Source of the DNA: CADAWZ01 sp045114665
GTDB lineage: Bacteria > Vulcanimicrobiota > CADAWZ01
Length of the DNA stretch: 16,955 bases
Reading direction: 5' to 3'
NCBI GenBank assembly: GCA_045114665.1
Contig: JBGUKW010000249.1
Location: 1 to 16,955 of the forward strand
Made by a program: the position numbers and the translations under genes. Below the pieces are notes generated by a model, which was not told the DNA's origin, ran no database searches, and was given only the letters and a program-made list of their open reading frames with translations. Positions 6,553-13,516 of this stretch are shown here, one piece after another (the first letter of the stretch is position 1; each line of letters begins with the position of its first letter).

Positions 6553-8712
6553 TTAATAATCCATTTCATTTAAAATTTTCTTAGCTTCTTCATGTCCTTG
6601 TTCTGAGGCTTTTCTTAGCCATTTTACAGCTTCATTGTAATCTTTATTAACACCTAAACCACTTCCATACATAACCCCAAGAAAAAATTGAGCATCAACA
6701 TATCCCTGTTCAGCAGATTCTTTAAGCCACTTAAAAGCTTCAAAATAATCTTGCTTAACTCCTTCACCATTATAGTATCTAAAACCAAGGGCAAATTGTG
6801 CAACTGCGTTTCCCTGTTCTGCTGACATTCTATACCATTTAACAGCTTCAAAATAATCTTGTGGAACACCAAAACCACATCCATACATAAGACCAACAGA
6901 CAATTGAGCCTTATCATTTCCTTGTTCAGCAGATTTTTTATACCACTTTATAGCTTCAAAATAATCTTTTGCAACTCCTATACCCTTAAAATATATCTCG
7001 CCAAGACTAAATTGAGCTTTATCATTTCCTTGTTCAGCAGATTTTTTATACCATTTAATCGCTTCAGTATAATCTTGTTCAACCCCTATACCTTTAAAAG
7101 ACATCTCTGCAAGATTATATTGAGCTGCTAAATTTCCCTGTTCTGCAGATTTTCTAAACCACTTAACAGCTTCTGCAAAATCTAATTTAAGTCCACCATA
7201 ACCACCTAAATACATAATAGCAAGACTATTTTGACCATCTGAGTTCCCCTGTTCAGCAGATTTTTTATACCATTTAACAGCTTCAAAAAAATCCTGTGGT
7301 AGACCATTCCCAGTTCTATACATATCACCAAGGTTATTTTGTGCTTCTGCATTTCCCTGTTTAGCTAATTTTTTAATATATTCAGGATCATCTTGGTTAA
7401 CAGCATTTTCTATATTGTTAAGAGCCTGTTTAGCAGATTCATTTCCTTGTTCAGCCGATTTTTTATACCATTTTACAGCTTCAGCCTGATCTTGATTTAC
7501 ACCTTTACCATTTTCATACATATTACCTATAGCAAATTGTCCATCTGAATTACCTTGTTCAGCAGATTTTCTATACCACTTTATAGCCTCAGAATAATCT
7601 TGTTTAACACCTTTTCCATTTTCATACATATTACCAAGAGCATATTGAGCAGCTATATTATTTTGCTCTACTGATTTTTTGTACCACTTTAGTGCTTCAG
7701 AATAATCTTGTTTAACACCTTTACCATATTCATACATATTACCAAGAGCATATTGAGCACCTGGATGATTTTGTTCAGCAGATTTTTTGTACCACTTTAA
7801 TGCTTCAACATATTTATTGCTCAATTTACTATAAATATTTGATTCATATAAACAGCCAAGAGCACATTGGGCATTAGCATTTCCAAGTTTAGCTGATTTT
7901 TCAAGCCATTTTATAGCCTCATCATAAAATGGCTTGATTCGTTCAATATCTTCATCACTATTTACATTAGCATTAAGAAACATATTGACATACATACTAC
8001 CAAGAGCACATTGGGCATTATCATTTCCTTGCTCAGCAGACTTTTTAAACCACTTTATAGCCACATCATAGTCTTGTTTAACCCCATGCCCATACTGATA
8101 CATACAGCCAATAGCACATTGAGCATCCAAATTTCCCTGTTCTTCAGATTTCATATACCATTTTAATGCTTCCAAATAATCTTGTTTAACACCTTTACCA
8201 TATTCATACATATTACCAAGGTTCATTTGACCAATTGAATTACCTTGCTCGGCAGATTTTCTAAACCACTTTACAGCCTCAGCATAATCTTGTTTAAGCC
8301 CAAAACCATTTGAATACATAATACCAAGATTATTTTGTGCATTAGCATTTCCCTGTTCAGCAGATTTTATATACCATTTTAATGCCTCTAAATAATCTTG
8401 TTCAATTCCAGTTCCTTTTAAATACATATTGCCAAGATTTTTTTGACCTTCTGCATTTCCCTGTTCAGCAGATTTTTTATACCAATTTAATGCTTCAGAA
8501 TAATCTTGTTTAACCCCTTTACCATTTTGATATCTCAAACCAAGAGCATTTTGTGCATTTGAATCTCCAGATTTTGCCTTCGCTGTAAGTTCTTTCAAAT
8601 CCAATTTATCAAAATTCAAATCATTTTTATTATTTGCAACTTGTGCAAAAACTGCTATTGACATAGCCATAAATATTGCAAATAAAGATAAAAGAAAGTG
8701 TTTTTTAAACAT
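6553..8712 (-). CDS. secreted Sel1-like repeat protein (17 repeats)
   Basis: A 719-aa exported solenoid protein. A signal peptide (MFKKHFLLSLFAIFMAMSIA, cleavage near FAQ at about 24) precedes a short linker and then 17 Sel1-like repeats, about 36 residues each, filling residues 52-707. The consensus is A.AQ.ALG.MY..G.GV.QDY.EA.KWY.KSAEQGN. A degenerate half repeat (about 30 residues, ENAVNQDDPEYIKKLAKQGN region) sits between repeats 10 and 11, and repeats 6-7 are irregular. Sel1/TPR-like solenoids bind proteins; many secreted ones act at the envelope or host interface, but the partner here is unknown. A strong G-run ribosome-binding site AGGGGGGG (8719-8726) lies 6 nt before the ATG. The gene starts 20 nt after btuC ends, so it is probably transcribed with btuFC. 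It occupies the place where an ABC ATPase gene would be expected. Confidence 0.93.
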   Translation of the reverse strand: MFKKHFLLSLFAIFMAMSIAVFAQVANNKNDLNFDKLDLKELTAKAKSGDSNAQNALGLRYQNGKGVKQDYSEALNWYKKSAEQGNAEGQKNLGNMYLKGTGIEQDYLEALKWYIKSAEQGNANAQNNLGIMYSNGFGLKQDYAEAVKWFRKSAEQGNSIGQMNLGNMYEYGKGVKQDYLEALKWYMKSEEQGNLDAQCAIGCMYQYGHGVKQDYDVAIKWFKKSAEQGNDNAQCALGSMYVNMFLNANVNSDEDIERIKPFYDEAIKWLEKSAKLGNANAQCALGCLYESNIYSKLSNKYVEALKWYKKSAEQNHPGAQYALGNMYEYGKGVKQDYSEALKWYKKSVEQNNIAAQYALGNMYENGKGVKQDYSEAIKWYRKSAEQGNSDGQFAIGNMYENGKGVNQDQAEAVKWYKKSAEQGNESAKQALNNIENAVNQDDPEYIKKLAKQGNAEAQNNLGDMYRTGNGLPQDFFEAVKWYKKSAEQGNSDGQNSLAIMYLGGYGGLKLDFAEAVKWFRKSAEQGNLAAQYNLAEMSFKGIGVEQDYTEAIKWYKKSAEQGNDKAQFSLGEIYFKGIGVAKDYFEAIKWYKKSAEQGNDKAQLSVGLMYGCGFGVPQDYFEAVKWYRMSAEQGNAVAQFALGFRYYNGEGVKQDYFEAFKWLKESAEQGYVDAQFFLGVMYGSGLGVNKDYNEAVKWLRKASEQGHEEAKKILNEMDY
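6592..8559 (-). repeat. coding direct-repeat array (Sel1 units of about 108 bp)
   Basis: Seventeen diverged in-frame units of about 108 bp within the Sel1 gene. Some stretches are identical: the 46 nt at 7701-7746 recur exactly at 8175-8220, in non-adjacent units. This suggests recent internal duplication or gene conversion and makes the array a likely site of copy-number change or assembly error. Confidence 0.9.
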
Positions 8713-8718
8713 TGTTTA

Positions 8719-8745
8719 CCCCCCCTAAATATTTATCGTTTTTTT
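8719..8745 (-). repeat. leader repeat, copy 2 (upstream of the Sel1 gene)
   Basis: On the + strand: a run of seven C, TAAATATT, then TATCGTTTTTTT ending at 8745, where the last 12 bases are identical to 6474-6485. Here the repeated bases also encode the last residues and stop of BtuC (AAA AAA CGA TAA in sense), whereas copy 1 is intergenic. Confidence 0.6.
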
Positions 8746-9725
8746 AATACAAAAAAGAAAAATGGAGCTCCGATGAGTGATGTAATGACACCAACTGGAA
8801 TTTCTGCACCTTGTGGCAATATACTTCTTGCCAACATATCTGCAAGTGTCAAGAAAATAGCCCCACCCAAAACAGAACTAATTATTAAAATTCGATTCTC
8901 ACTTCCAAAAATTTTTCTCATAATGTGTGGGATCATAAATCCAATAAAACCGATAGTTCCTGCAATACTAACAGAAACAGAAGTTATAAGCGAAGCTAAA
9001 GCTATAATTGCCAATTTTTCCTTTTCGACATTTACACCTCTTGAACTCGCTATATCTTCCCCCATTGACAAGAGATTTAAAGCAGGAGAATGGAAAAGCA
9101 AAAATATAAATCCAAGAATTACATAAGGAAGAAGCATTAAAACATAATTCCATTCTTCCCTTCCTGAAAATCCACCCATTAGCCACATAACTATATGTGG
9201 AAGGCTTTCTCCTGAAAACATCATCAAAAATGATACTAATGCACTACAAAATGCTCCCGCAATAACACCTGACAACAAAAAATTTTCTACAGAAAGTTTC
9301 CCCATTTTTACTGAAACATTATACACAAAGAGCATAACAAAAGAAGCCCCAAGAAATGCAAATAAAATCATTGGTGATACAAAAGAAATCCAAGAAATAT
9401 GTAATATTACTGAGATTACTGCTCCAAGTGAAGCCCCTGATGATGTGCCTATAATATAAGGGTCTGCCAAGGGATTACGCAAAATAGCCTGAAAAGCCGA
9501 TCCTGCAACGGAAAGACCAGCCCCTGTCAAAATAGCAAGAAAAAGCCGTGGAAATCTGATGTCCATTAAGATTGCATATTCAGCAGGGTAATTATCTGTT
9601 TTTTTCAATATCTCGACAATCTGCCATAATGAATAGCAATCAGAGCCAATGCAAAGATATATTATCGAAACAATTATTAAAACTATAAAAAGAGAAAAGA
9701 AAGTAACAACAATTTTTTTTATCAT
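8733..9725 (-). CDS. btuC: FecCD/BtuC-family ABC transporter permease
   Basis: A 330-aa polytopic inner-membrane permease of the B12/iron-chelate importer type (BtuC, FhuB, FecCD), which works as a dimer with an ATPase and a binding protein. Family signatures are intact: RNPLADPYIIGTSSGASLGA at 83-102, GEDIASSRGV at 222-231 in the cytoplasmic loop region, GFIGFMIPHIMR at 259-270, and AEIPVGVITSLIGAPFF at 307-323. Length is normal. It overlaps btuF by 4 nt (ATGA at 9722-9725), so translation is probably coupled. The assignment to cobalamin follows from its partner; heme or siderophore transport cannot be excluded from the permease alone. No ATPase gene (BtuD-like, with Walker A and LSGGQ) follows. 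Confidence 0.92.
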   Translation of the reverse strand: MIKKIVVTFFSLFIVLIIVSIIYLCIGSDCYSLWQIVEILKKTDNYPAEYAILMDIRFPRLFLAILTGAGLSVAGSAFQAILRNPLADPYIIGTSSGASLGAVISVILHISWISFVSPMILFAFLGASFVMLFVYNVSVKMGKLSVENFLLSGVIAGAFCSALVSFLMMFSGESLPHIVMWLMGGFSGREEWNYVLMLLPYVILGFIFLLFHSPALNLLSMGEDIASSRGVNVEKEKLAIIALASLITSVSVSIAGTIGFIGFMIPHIMRKIFGSENRILIISSVLGGAIFLTLADMLARSILPQGAEIPVGVITSLIGAPFFFFVLKKR

Positions 9726-10540
9726 TTTTTCTTGAAATAAATTTTATTGTGAATATCGAGTGCCAATTTGCCCATATCAAAAGACATAACTGCGAACGAA
9801 TCAGGTTCAAGCCTATAGACAGCATTATTTTTAACAGCTTTTAATCTCTTCCAAGCAGATTTTGGCTTTTCAGATGTCATCAAAAAAATCACATCTGGAT
9901 TAGATTTATACAAAAATTCTGTGCCAACATTAAAACTTGCAGAATCAACAGAATTTCCAAGATTTACACCACCAGCAATCTCAATAAGTTGACTTATATA
10001 ACTATTTTTTCCACAAGTCATAAGTGGGGAATCCCATATTTCAACAAATATTTTTTTTCTCTTTGATTTCTCTATTTTACTTGACAATTTTTGAACTTTT
10101 TCACAATCTCTGTTTAAATTAGAAATCAATTCAGAAGCCTTTTTATCTTTGCCTATAGCTTTTCCTATTTTTAAAGTACAATTTTTAAAATCTTCGATAC
10201 TATCACATCTAAGCGAAAGGACATTTAATCCCAATGATTTCAGCTTTTTAACATTGTCCCCATTTCCTGCAGGCATAACTATCACAAGATCGGGCTTTAA
10301 TTTTAAAACAGCTTCATAATTTAAAAACATATCACCTACTTTTGGCTTTTTCTGTGCTTGTAGAGGCTTTTTGCAATATTTAGTAACTCCGACGACTTCT
10401 TTTTCTGCACCAAGTGAATACAGAATATGTGTAAAAATTGGATTTGCCGAAACTATCCTTTTTGGAGTTTTAGCAAAAGATATATTTATAATTAAGCAAT
10501 TAAATAATAAAACAAAAAAAGAAATTTTTAAAATCTTCAT
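9722..10540 (-). CDS. btuF: periplasmic B12-type substrate-binding protein
   Basis: A 272-aa class III (helical backbone) periplasmic binding protein delivering substrate to the BtuC-like permease. The signal peptide (hydrophobic 6-21, likely cleavage after SFA at 23) lacks a lipobox, as in diderm bacteria. BtuF features: PKRIVSANP at 26-34, LGAEKEVVGVTKYC at 43-56, NYEAVLKLKPDLVIV from 74, and SPLMTCGKNSYISQLIEIAGG at the start of the second lobe. Glu76 and Glu208 align by position and context with E. coli BtuF Glu72 and Glu202, which form salt bridges with BtuC. A ribosome-binding AGAG lies 6 nt before the ATG. The space upstream to the pnp terminator is only about 70 nt, too short for a cobalamin riboswitch. 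Corrinoid is the best substrate guess; siderophore or heme remains possible. Confidence 0.85.
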   Translation of the reverse strand: MKILKISFFVLLFNCLIINISFAKTPKRIVSANPIFTHILYSLGAEKEVVGVTKYCKKPLQAQKKPKVGDMFLNYEAVLKLKPDLVIVMPAGNGDNVKKLKSLGLNVLSLRCDSIEDFKNCTLKIGKAIGKDKKASELISNLNRDCEKVQKLSSKIEKSKRKKIFVEIWDSPLMTCGKNSYISQLIEIAGGVNLGNSVDSASFNVGTEFLYKSNPDVIFLMTSEKPKSAWKRLKAVKNNAVYRLEPDSFAVMSFDMGKLALDIHNKIYFKKK

Positions 10541-10611
10541 AATATTCTCTATTTTGCAACAATTTTCAACAATACTTATGACGTGGTTGTTAAAATATAA
10601 TAATTAATGTA

Positions 10612-10645
10612 AAAACAGACCTCTAAAAAATTAGAGGTCTGTTTT
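10612..10645 (-). terminator. intrinsic terminator of pnp
   Basis: A perfect 14-bp hairpin: arms 10612-10625 and 10632-10645 (AAAACAGACCTCTA and its complement) with a 6-nt loop. In the - strand the 3' arm ends in a run of five U. It lies 36 nt beyond the pnp stop and separates pnp from btuF. Confidence 0.9.
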
Positions 10646-10681
10646 AATTCTTTCCCAAGATTGGGGTTAAGGGTTGACTAT

Positions 10682-12907
10682 TTACTCATCTCTTCTCGGT
10701 CTGCGAGAATGTTTATCTGATGAATGTTTATCAGGTCTTCTTTCATCTCTTGTTTTTCTCTCTATAGGAGGCTCAAAAGCAGAAGAATCAACTTCAATAA
10801 GTCCTTTTGTTGAAAGATTGATTCTTCCCTGATCGTCAATCTCGATAACCTTAACTGGAATTTCTTGACCGACTTCAAAAACATCTTCTGCCCTTGAAAT
10901 TCTCTTGTCAGCTATTTGAGAAACATGTACAAGTCCCTCTTTACCTGGTAGAATTTCGACAAAAGCACCAAAGCTCATAAATCTTGAAACTCTGCCGAGA
11001 TAAATTTCACCAACAGCAATTTCTCTTGTGAGGTTGTCGATCATCTTTCTTGCAGCTTCACCAGATTCAGGAGATGATGCTGCTATAAATACTCTTCCAT
11101 CATCCTCTATGTCAATCTTTACGCCAGTTTCAGCTATAATTTTATTTATCATCTTACCACCAGGACCAATGACATCTTTAATCTTATCTGGATTGATGTG
11201 CATTACAATAATTCTTGGTGCATAAGGTGAAAGTTCTTCACGAGGCTCTGGAATACAAGCCAAAATTGTATCGAGGACTTGCATTCTTGCCTTCTTTGCC
11301 TGAGCAAGTGCCTGTTCCATAATCTCAAATGAAAGACCTTTTATTTTGATATCCATTTGAAGAGCTGTTACACCTTCGGCAGAACCTGCAACCTTGAAAT
11401 CCATATCTCCGAGGAAATCTTCAAGACCTTGAATATCTGTCAAAACAACAAAACCATCTTTATGTGTAACAAGTCCCATAGCAATTCCTGCAATAGGAGC
11501 TTTTATCTTTACACCTGCATCCATAAGTGCAAGTGTACTTCCACAAACACTAGCCATTGAAGTAGAACCATTTGATTCCATTACTTCAGAAACCAATCTA
11601 AGTGTATATGGAAAATCATCAACAGAAGGAATCATTTCTGCCAAAGCACGCTCTGCCAAAGCACCGTGTCCAATCTCTCTTCTTCCTGGACCTCTCATTG
11701 GTTTTACTTCGCCAACAGAGAATGGAGGGAAATTATACTGATGCATATATCTCTTTGATTCTTCTCCACCAATACCGTCAAGAACTTGACCTTCTCCAAT
11801 AGTGCCAAGTGTCAAAATTGTCATAACCTGTGTTTGACCTCTTGTGAAAAGACCTGTTCCGTGAGCTCTTGGAAGTATTCCAACTTCAGCTGAAAGTGGA
11901 CGAATTTCATCTAATTTTCTGCCGTCTGGTCTTATGTGCTTTTCAACGACCATTGAGCGGAAAATGCGTTCTTCAATCTTTTTGATTACATATTCAAAAT
12001 CAGGATTTAGAGAATCTTTTAACATCTCAATAAGAGCCTCTTTGTCCTCTTCGTCACTGTTTGTCAATATGTCTATAAGAGCTTGACGAGTTGCTTTTTC
12101 TTTTAAGATTGCTTCTCTCTCAGTTTTCTGTAGAACAGCCATTGCTTCTTCAACAAATTGTGTCATATATTTTTTTATGACTTCATCAAGTCTTGCATTT
12201 GGCTCATATACAGGAATATCTCTTTTTGGCTTTCCTGCCTGTTTTTGTAGATCATCAATAGCTGCAATTATTTTTTTGATTTCAGAATGAGCAAGTTTTA
12301 AAGCCTCTATCAAAAGAGATTCTGAAACTTCTTTTGCTCCAGCTTCGACCATAACAATATTGTCATTTGTGCCAGCAACTACCAAATTTAAAAGAGAATC
12401 TTTTCTTTCCGTAAAAGTTGGGTTGACAATAAATTTGTCATTCAAATAACCAATTCTTACTGCACCTACGAGATCAGGGAAAGGAATATCTGAAACTGCC
12501 AATGCAGCAGAAGAGGCATTAATTGCAACTACATCTGGATCATTTTCCATATCAGAGGAAAGAGCCATACCACAAATTTGGACATCATGTCTAAATCCTT
12601 TTGGAAATAGAGGCCTTATAGGTCTGTCAATTAATCTACCTGTCAATATAGATTTTTCAGAAGGTCTTCCTTCTCTTTTTATAAATCCACCAGGAATTTT
12701 TCCAGCAGCATAAAGTTTTTCATCATAATCAACCATAAGTGGGAAAAAGTCAATTCCTTCACGAGCATTTTCTGAACAAGTTGCAGTAGCCATAACGACT
12801 GTATCTGCATATCTTGCCATAACTGCACCGCCAGCTTGCTTTGCAAGTTTACCAGTTTCAAAAGAAAGTGTTCTTCCCGCTACATCTAATTCTACTTTAT
12901 AAACCAT
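10682..12907 (-). CDS. pnp: polyribonucleotide nucleotidyltransferase (PNPase)
   Basis: A 741-aa 3'-5' phosphorolytic exoribonuclease that degrades RNA to nucleoside diphosphates as a ring-shaped trimer, acting in mRNA decay. Domains in order: a first RNase PH domain (FFPLMVDY 54-61, GGFIKREGRPSE 73-84); an alpha-helical linker at about 235-320; a catalytic second RNase PH domain (FTRGQTQ 354-360, MRGPGRREIGHG from 404, SNGSTSMAS from 445, DFLGDMDFK from 497); a KH domain (VIGPGGK at 579-585); an S1 domain (about 633-700, FMSFGAFVEILPGKEGLVH); and a short basic Arg/Lys-rich tail. Length is slightly above E. coli PNPase (711) because of the tail, which may bind RNA or partners. The ribosome-binding site is modest (AAGG about 13 nt before the ATG). 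It lies downstream of rpsO, the classical gene order, with a terminator between them. Confidence 0.98.
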   Translation of the reverse strand: MVYKVELDVAGRTLSFETGKLAKQAGGAVMARYADTVVMATATCSENAREGIDFFPLMVDYDEKLYAAGKIPGGFIKREGRPSEKSILTGRLIDRPIRPLFPKGFRHDVQICGMALSSDMENDPDVVAINASSAALAVSDIPFPDLVGAVRIGYLNDKFIVNPTFTERKDSLLNLVVAGTNDNIVMVEAGAKEVSESLLIEALKLAHSEIKKIIAAIDDLQKQAGKPKRDIPVYEPNARLDEVIKKYMTQFVEEAMAVLQKTEREAILKEKATRQALIDILTNSDEEDKEALIEMLKDSLNPDFEYVIKKIEERIFRSMVVEKHIRPDGRKLDEIRPLSAEVGILPRAHGTGLFTRGQTQVMTILTLGTIGEGQVLDGIGGEESKRYMHQYNFPPFSVGEVKPMRGPGRREIGHGALAERALAEMIPSVDDFPYTLRLVSEVMESNGSTSMASVCGSTLALMDAGVKIKAPIAGIAMGLVTHKDGFVVLTDIQGLEDFLGDMDFKVAGSAEGVTALQMDIKIKGLSFEIMEQALAQAKKARMQVLDTILACIPEPREELSPYAPRIIVMHINPDKIKDVIGPGGKMINKIIAETGVKIDIEDDGRVFIAASSPESGEAARKMIDNLTREIAVGEIYLGRVSRFMSFGAFVEILPGKEGLVHVSQIADKRISRAEDVFEVGQEIPVKVIEIDDQGRINLSTKGLIEVDSSAFEPPIERKTRDERRPDKHSSDKHSRRPRRDE

Positions 12908-12946
12908 TGTACTTTAAACACCTTTTTTTCATTGAATTCATATCAA

Positions 12947-12959
12947 ATTATAAATTATA
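12947..12959 (-). promoter_or_regulatory. possible pnp promoter -10 region
   Basis: Two TATAAT hexamers in the - strand (12947-12952 and 12954-12959), 40-50 nt before the pnp start and downstream of the rpsO terminator. No good -35 box is seen at 16-18 nt from either, and the region is very AT-rich, so this is tentative. Confidence 0.3.
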
Positions 12960-13004
12960 GATTTTTTATAAAAATCCTGTTTTAAAAATGGAATAAAAAA
13001 CATA

Positions 13005-13037
13005 AAAAAGCGTATGAAAAAAATCCACACGCTTTTT
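13005..13037 (-). terminator. intrinsic terminator of rpsO
   Basis: In - strand RNA a 14-bp stem (13037-13024 with 13018-13005, two G-U wobbles, core AAAAAGCGU) closes a 5-nt U loop and ends in a U run. It lies 19 nt after the rpsO stop. The wobbles would be mismatches in + strand RNA. Some read-through into pnp is possible. Confidence 0.75.
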
Positions 13038-13056
13038 ATTTCTTTGTAAATAAGAA

Positions 13057-13317
13057 CTAACGTCTGATACCAAGTTTTTTGATTATTGCACGATAATGTT
13101 CAATATCTTTAGTCTTGATGTAGTTGAGAAGTCTTCTTCTATGACCAACCATCATCAAAAGTCCTCTACGAGAATGGTGATCTTTTTTGTGAACTTTGAG
13201 ATGTTCTGTAAGATAATTGATACGGTTTGTGAGAAGAGCAATCTGTACATCAGAAGAACCTGTATCTGTTTCGTGAATTCTATATTGTTCAATAATACTC
13301 TGTTTTGACTCTGACAT
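13057..13317 (-). CDS. rpsO: 30S ribosomal protein S15
   Basis: An 86-aa small-subunit primary binder of the 16S rRNA central domain (three-way junction of helices 20-22). The family signature is complete: HETDTGSSDVQIALLTNRI, LTEHLKVHKKDHHSRRGLL, a basic RRRLLNYIK segment, and the C-terminal KKLGIRR. Length is close to the usual 88-89. A consensus GGAGG (13331-13335) lies 13 nt before the ATG, longer than ideal, with no alternative in-frame start between. It has its own strong promoter and a structured leader about 120 nt long, consistent with the autoregulation known for S15 in several bacterial groups. Confidence 0.98.
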   Translation of the reverse strand: MSESKQSIIEQYRIHETDTGSSDVQIALLTNRINYLTEHLKVHKKDHHSRRGLLMMVGHRRRLLNYIKTKDIEHYRAIIKKLGIRR

Positions 13318-13340
13318 TATAGTAAAATATCCTCCAAATA

Positions 13341-13434
13341 AGAATCTGTGATTTACTTTTTGATTTCAAATCCTTGCGGTGAAATATTTAAGAATTTGAA
13401 AAATAAAAATCACTATTTTGCGAAGGTAGATTCT
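13341..13434 (-). promoter_or_regulatory. structured rpsO 5' leader, probable S15 autoregulatory RNA
   Basis: The - strand leader can form three nested helices: P1 AGAAUCU/AGAUUCU (13434-13428 with 13347-13341), P2 GUGAUUU/AAAUCAC (13413-13407 with 13354-13348), and P3 UUUCAAAUUCUU/AAGGAUUUGAAA (13401-13390 with 13375-13364, one G-U). P1 and P2 are contiguous on the 3' side with a 14-nt bulge on the 5' side. The P3 loop is 14 nt. The fold ends 5 nt before GGAGG. A competing hairpin, AUUUCA/UGAAAU topped by CC-GCAA-GG, shares the P3 bases. S15 leaders regulating their own translation are known, but this architecture is not one I can match. Confidence 0.65.
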
Positions 13435-13443
13435 GTAGAAAAA

Positions 13444-13472
13444 AGTATAGCATAAAGATTTTAAAATGTAAA
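13444..13472 (-). promoter_or_regulatory. sigma70-type promoter of rpsO
   Basis: On the - strand: -35 TTTACA (13472-13467), a 17-nt spacer, and -10 TATACT (13449-13444), preceded by TGC, which makes an extended -10. Transcription would start near 13437, just before P1 of the leader. Confidence 0.8.
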
Positions 13473-13511
13473 TAGAAAAAGCAAATTTTTTTTATTTTTT
13501 TTTCTCTATTT
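13470..13511 (-). terminator. weak AT-rich hairpin after rng
   Basis: An 11-bp stem in - strand RNA (13511-13501 with 13480-13470, one G-U) with a 20-nt A-rich loop, starting 5 nt after the rng stop. It lacks a clean U tract, and its end overlaps the rpsO -35 box, so termination may be inefficient. Confidence 0.35.
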
Positions 13512-13516
13512 CCGAT

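Noticed and set aside
6592..8559. CRISPR-like array suggested by regularly spaced repeats
   Set aside because: The repeats are about 108 bp, diverged and in frame, and encode Sel1 units. There are no short identical repeats with unique spacers and no cas genes.
8698..9126. 142-codon open frame on the + strand
   Set aside because: It is antisense to btuC, whose family motifs are unambiguous, and has no convincing product or ribosome-binding site.
10541..10611. Cobalamin riboswitch upstream of btuF
   Set aside because: Only about 70 nt lie between btuF and the pnp terminator, and no B12-box-like sequence was seen. The riboswitch needs roughly 200 nt.
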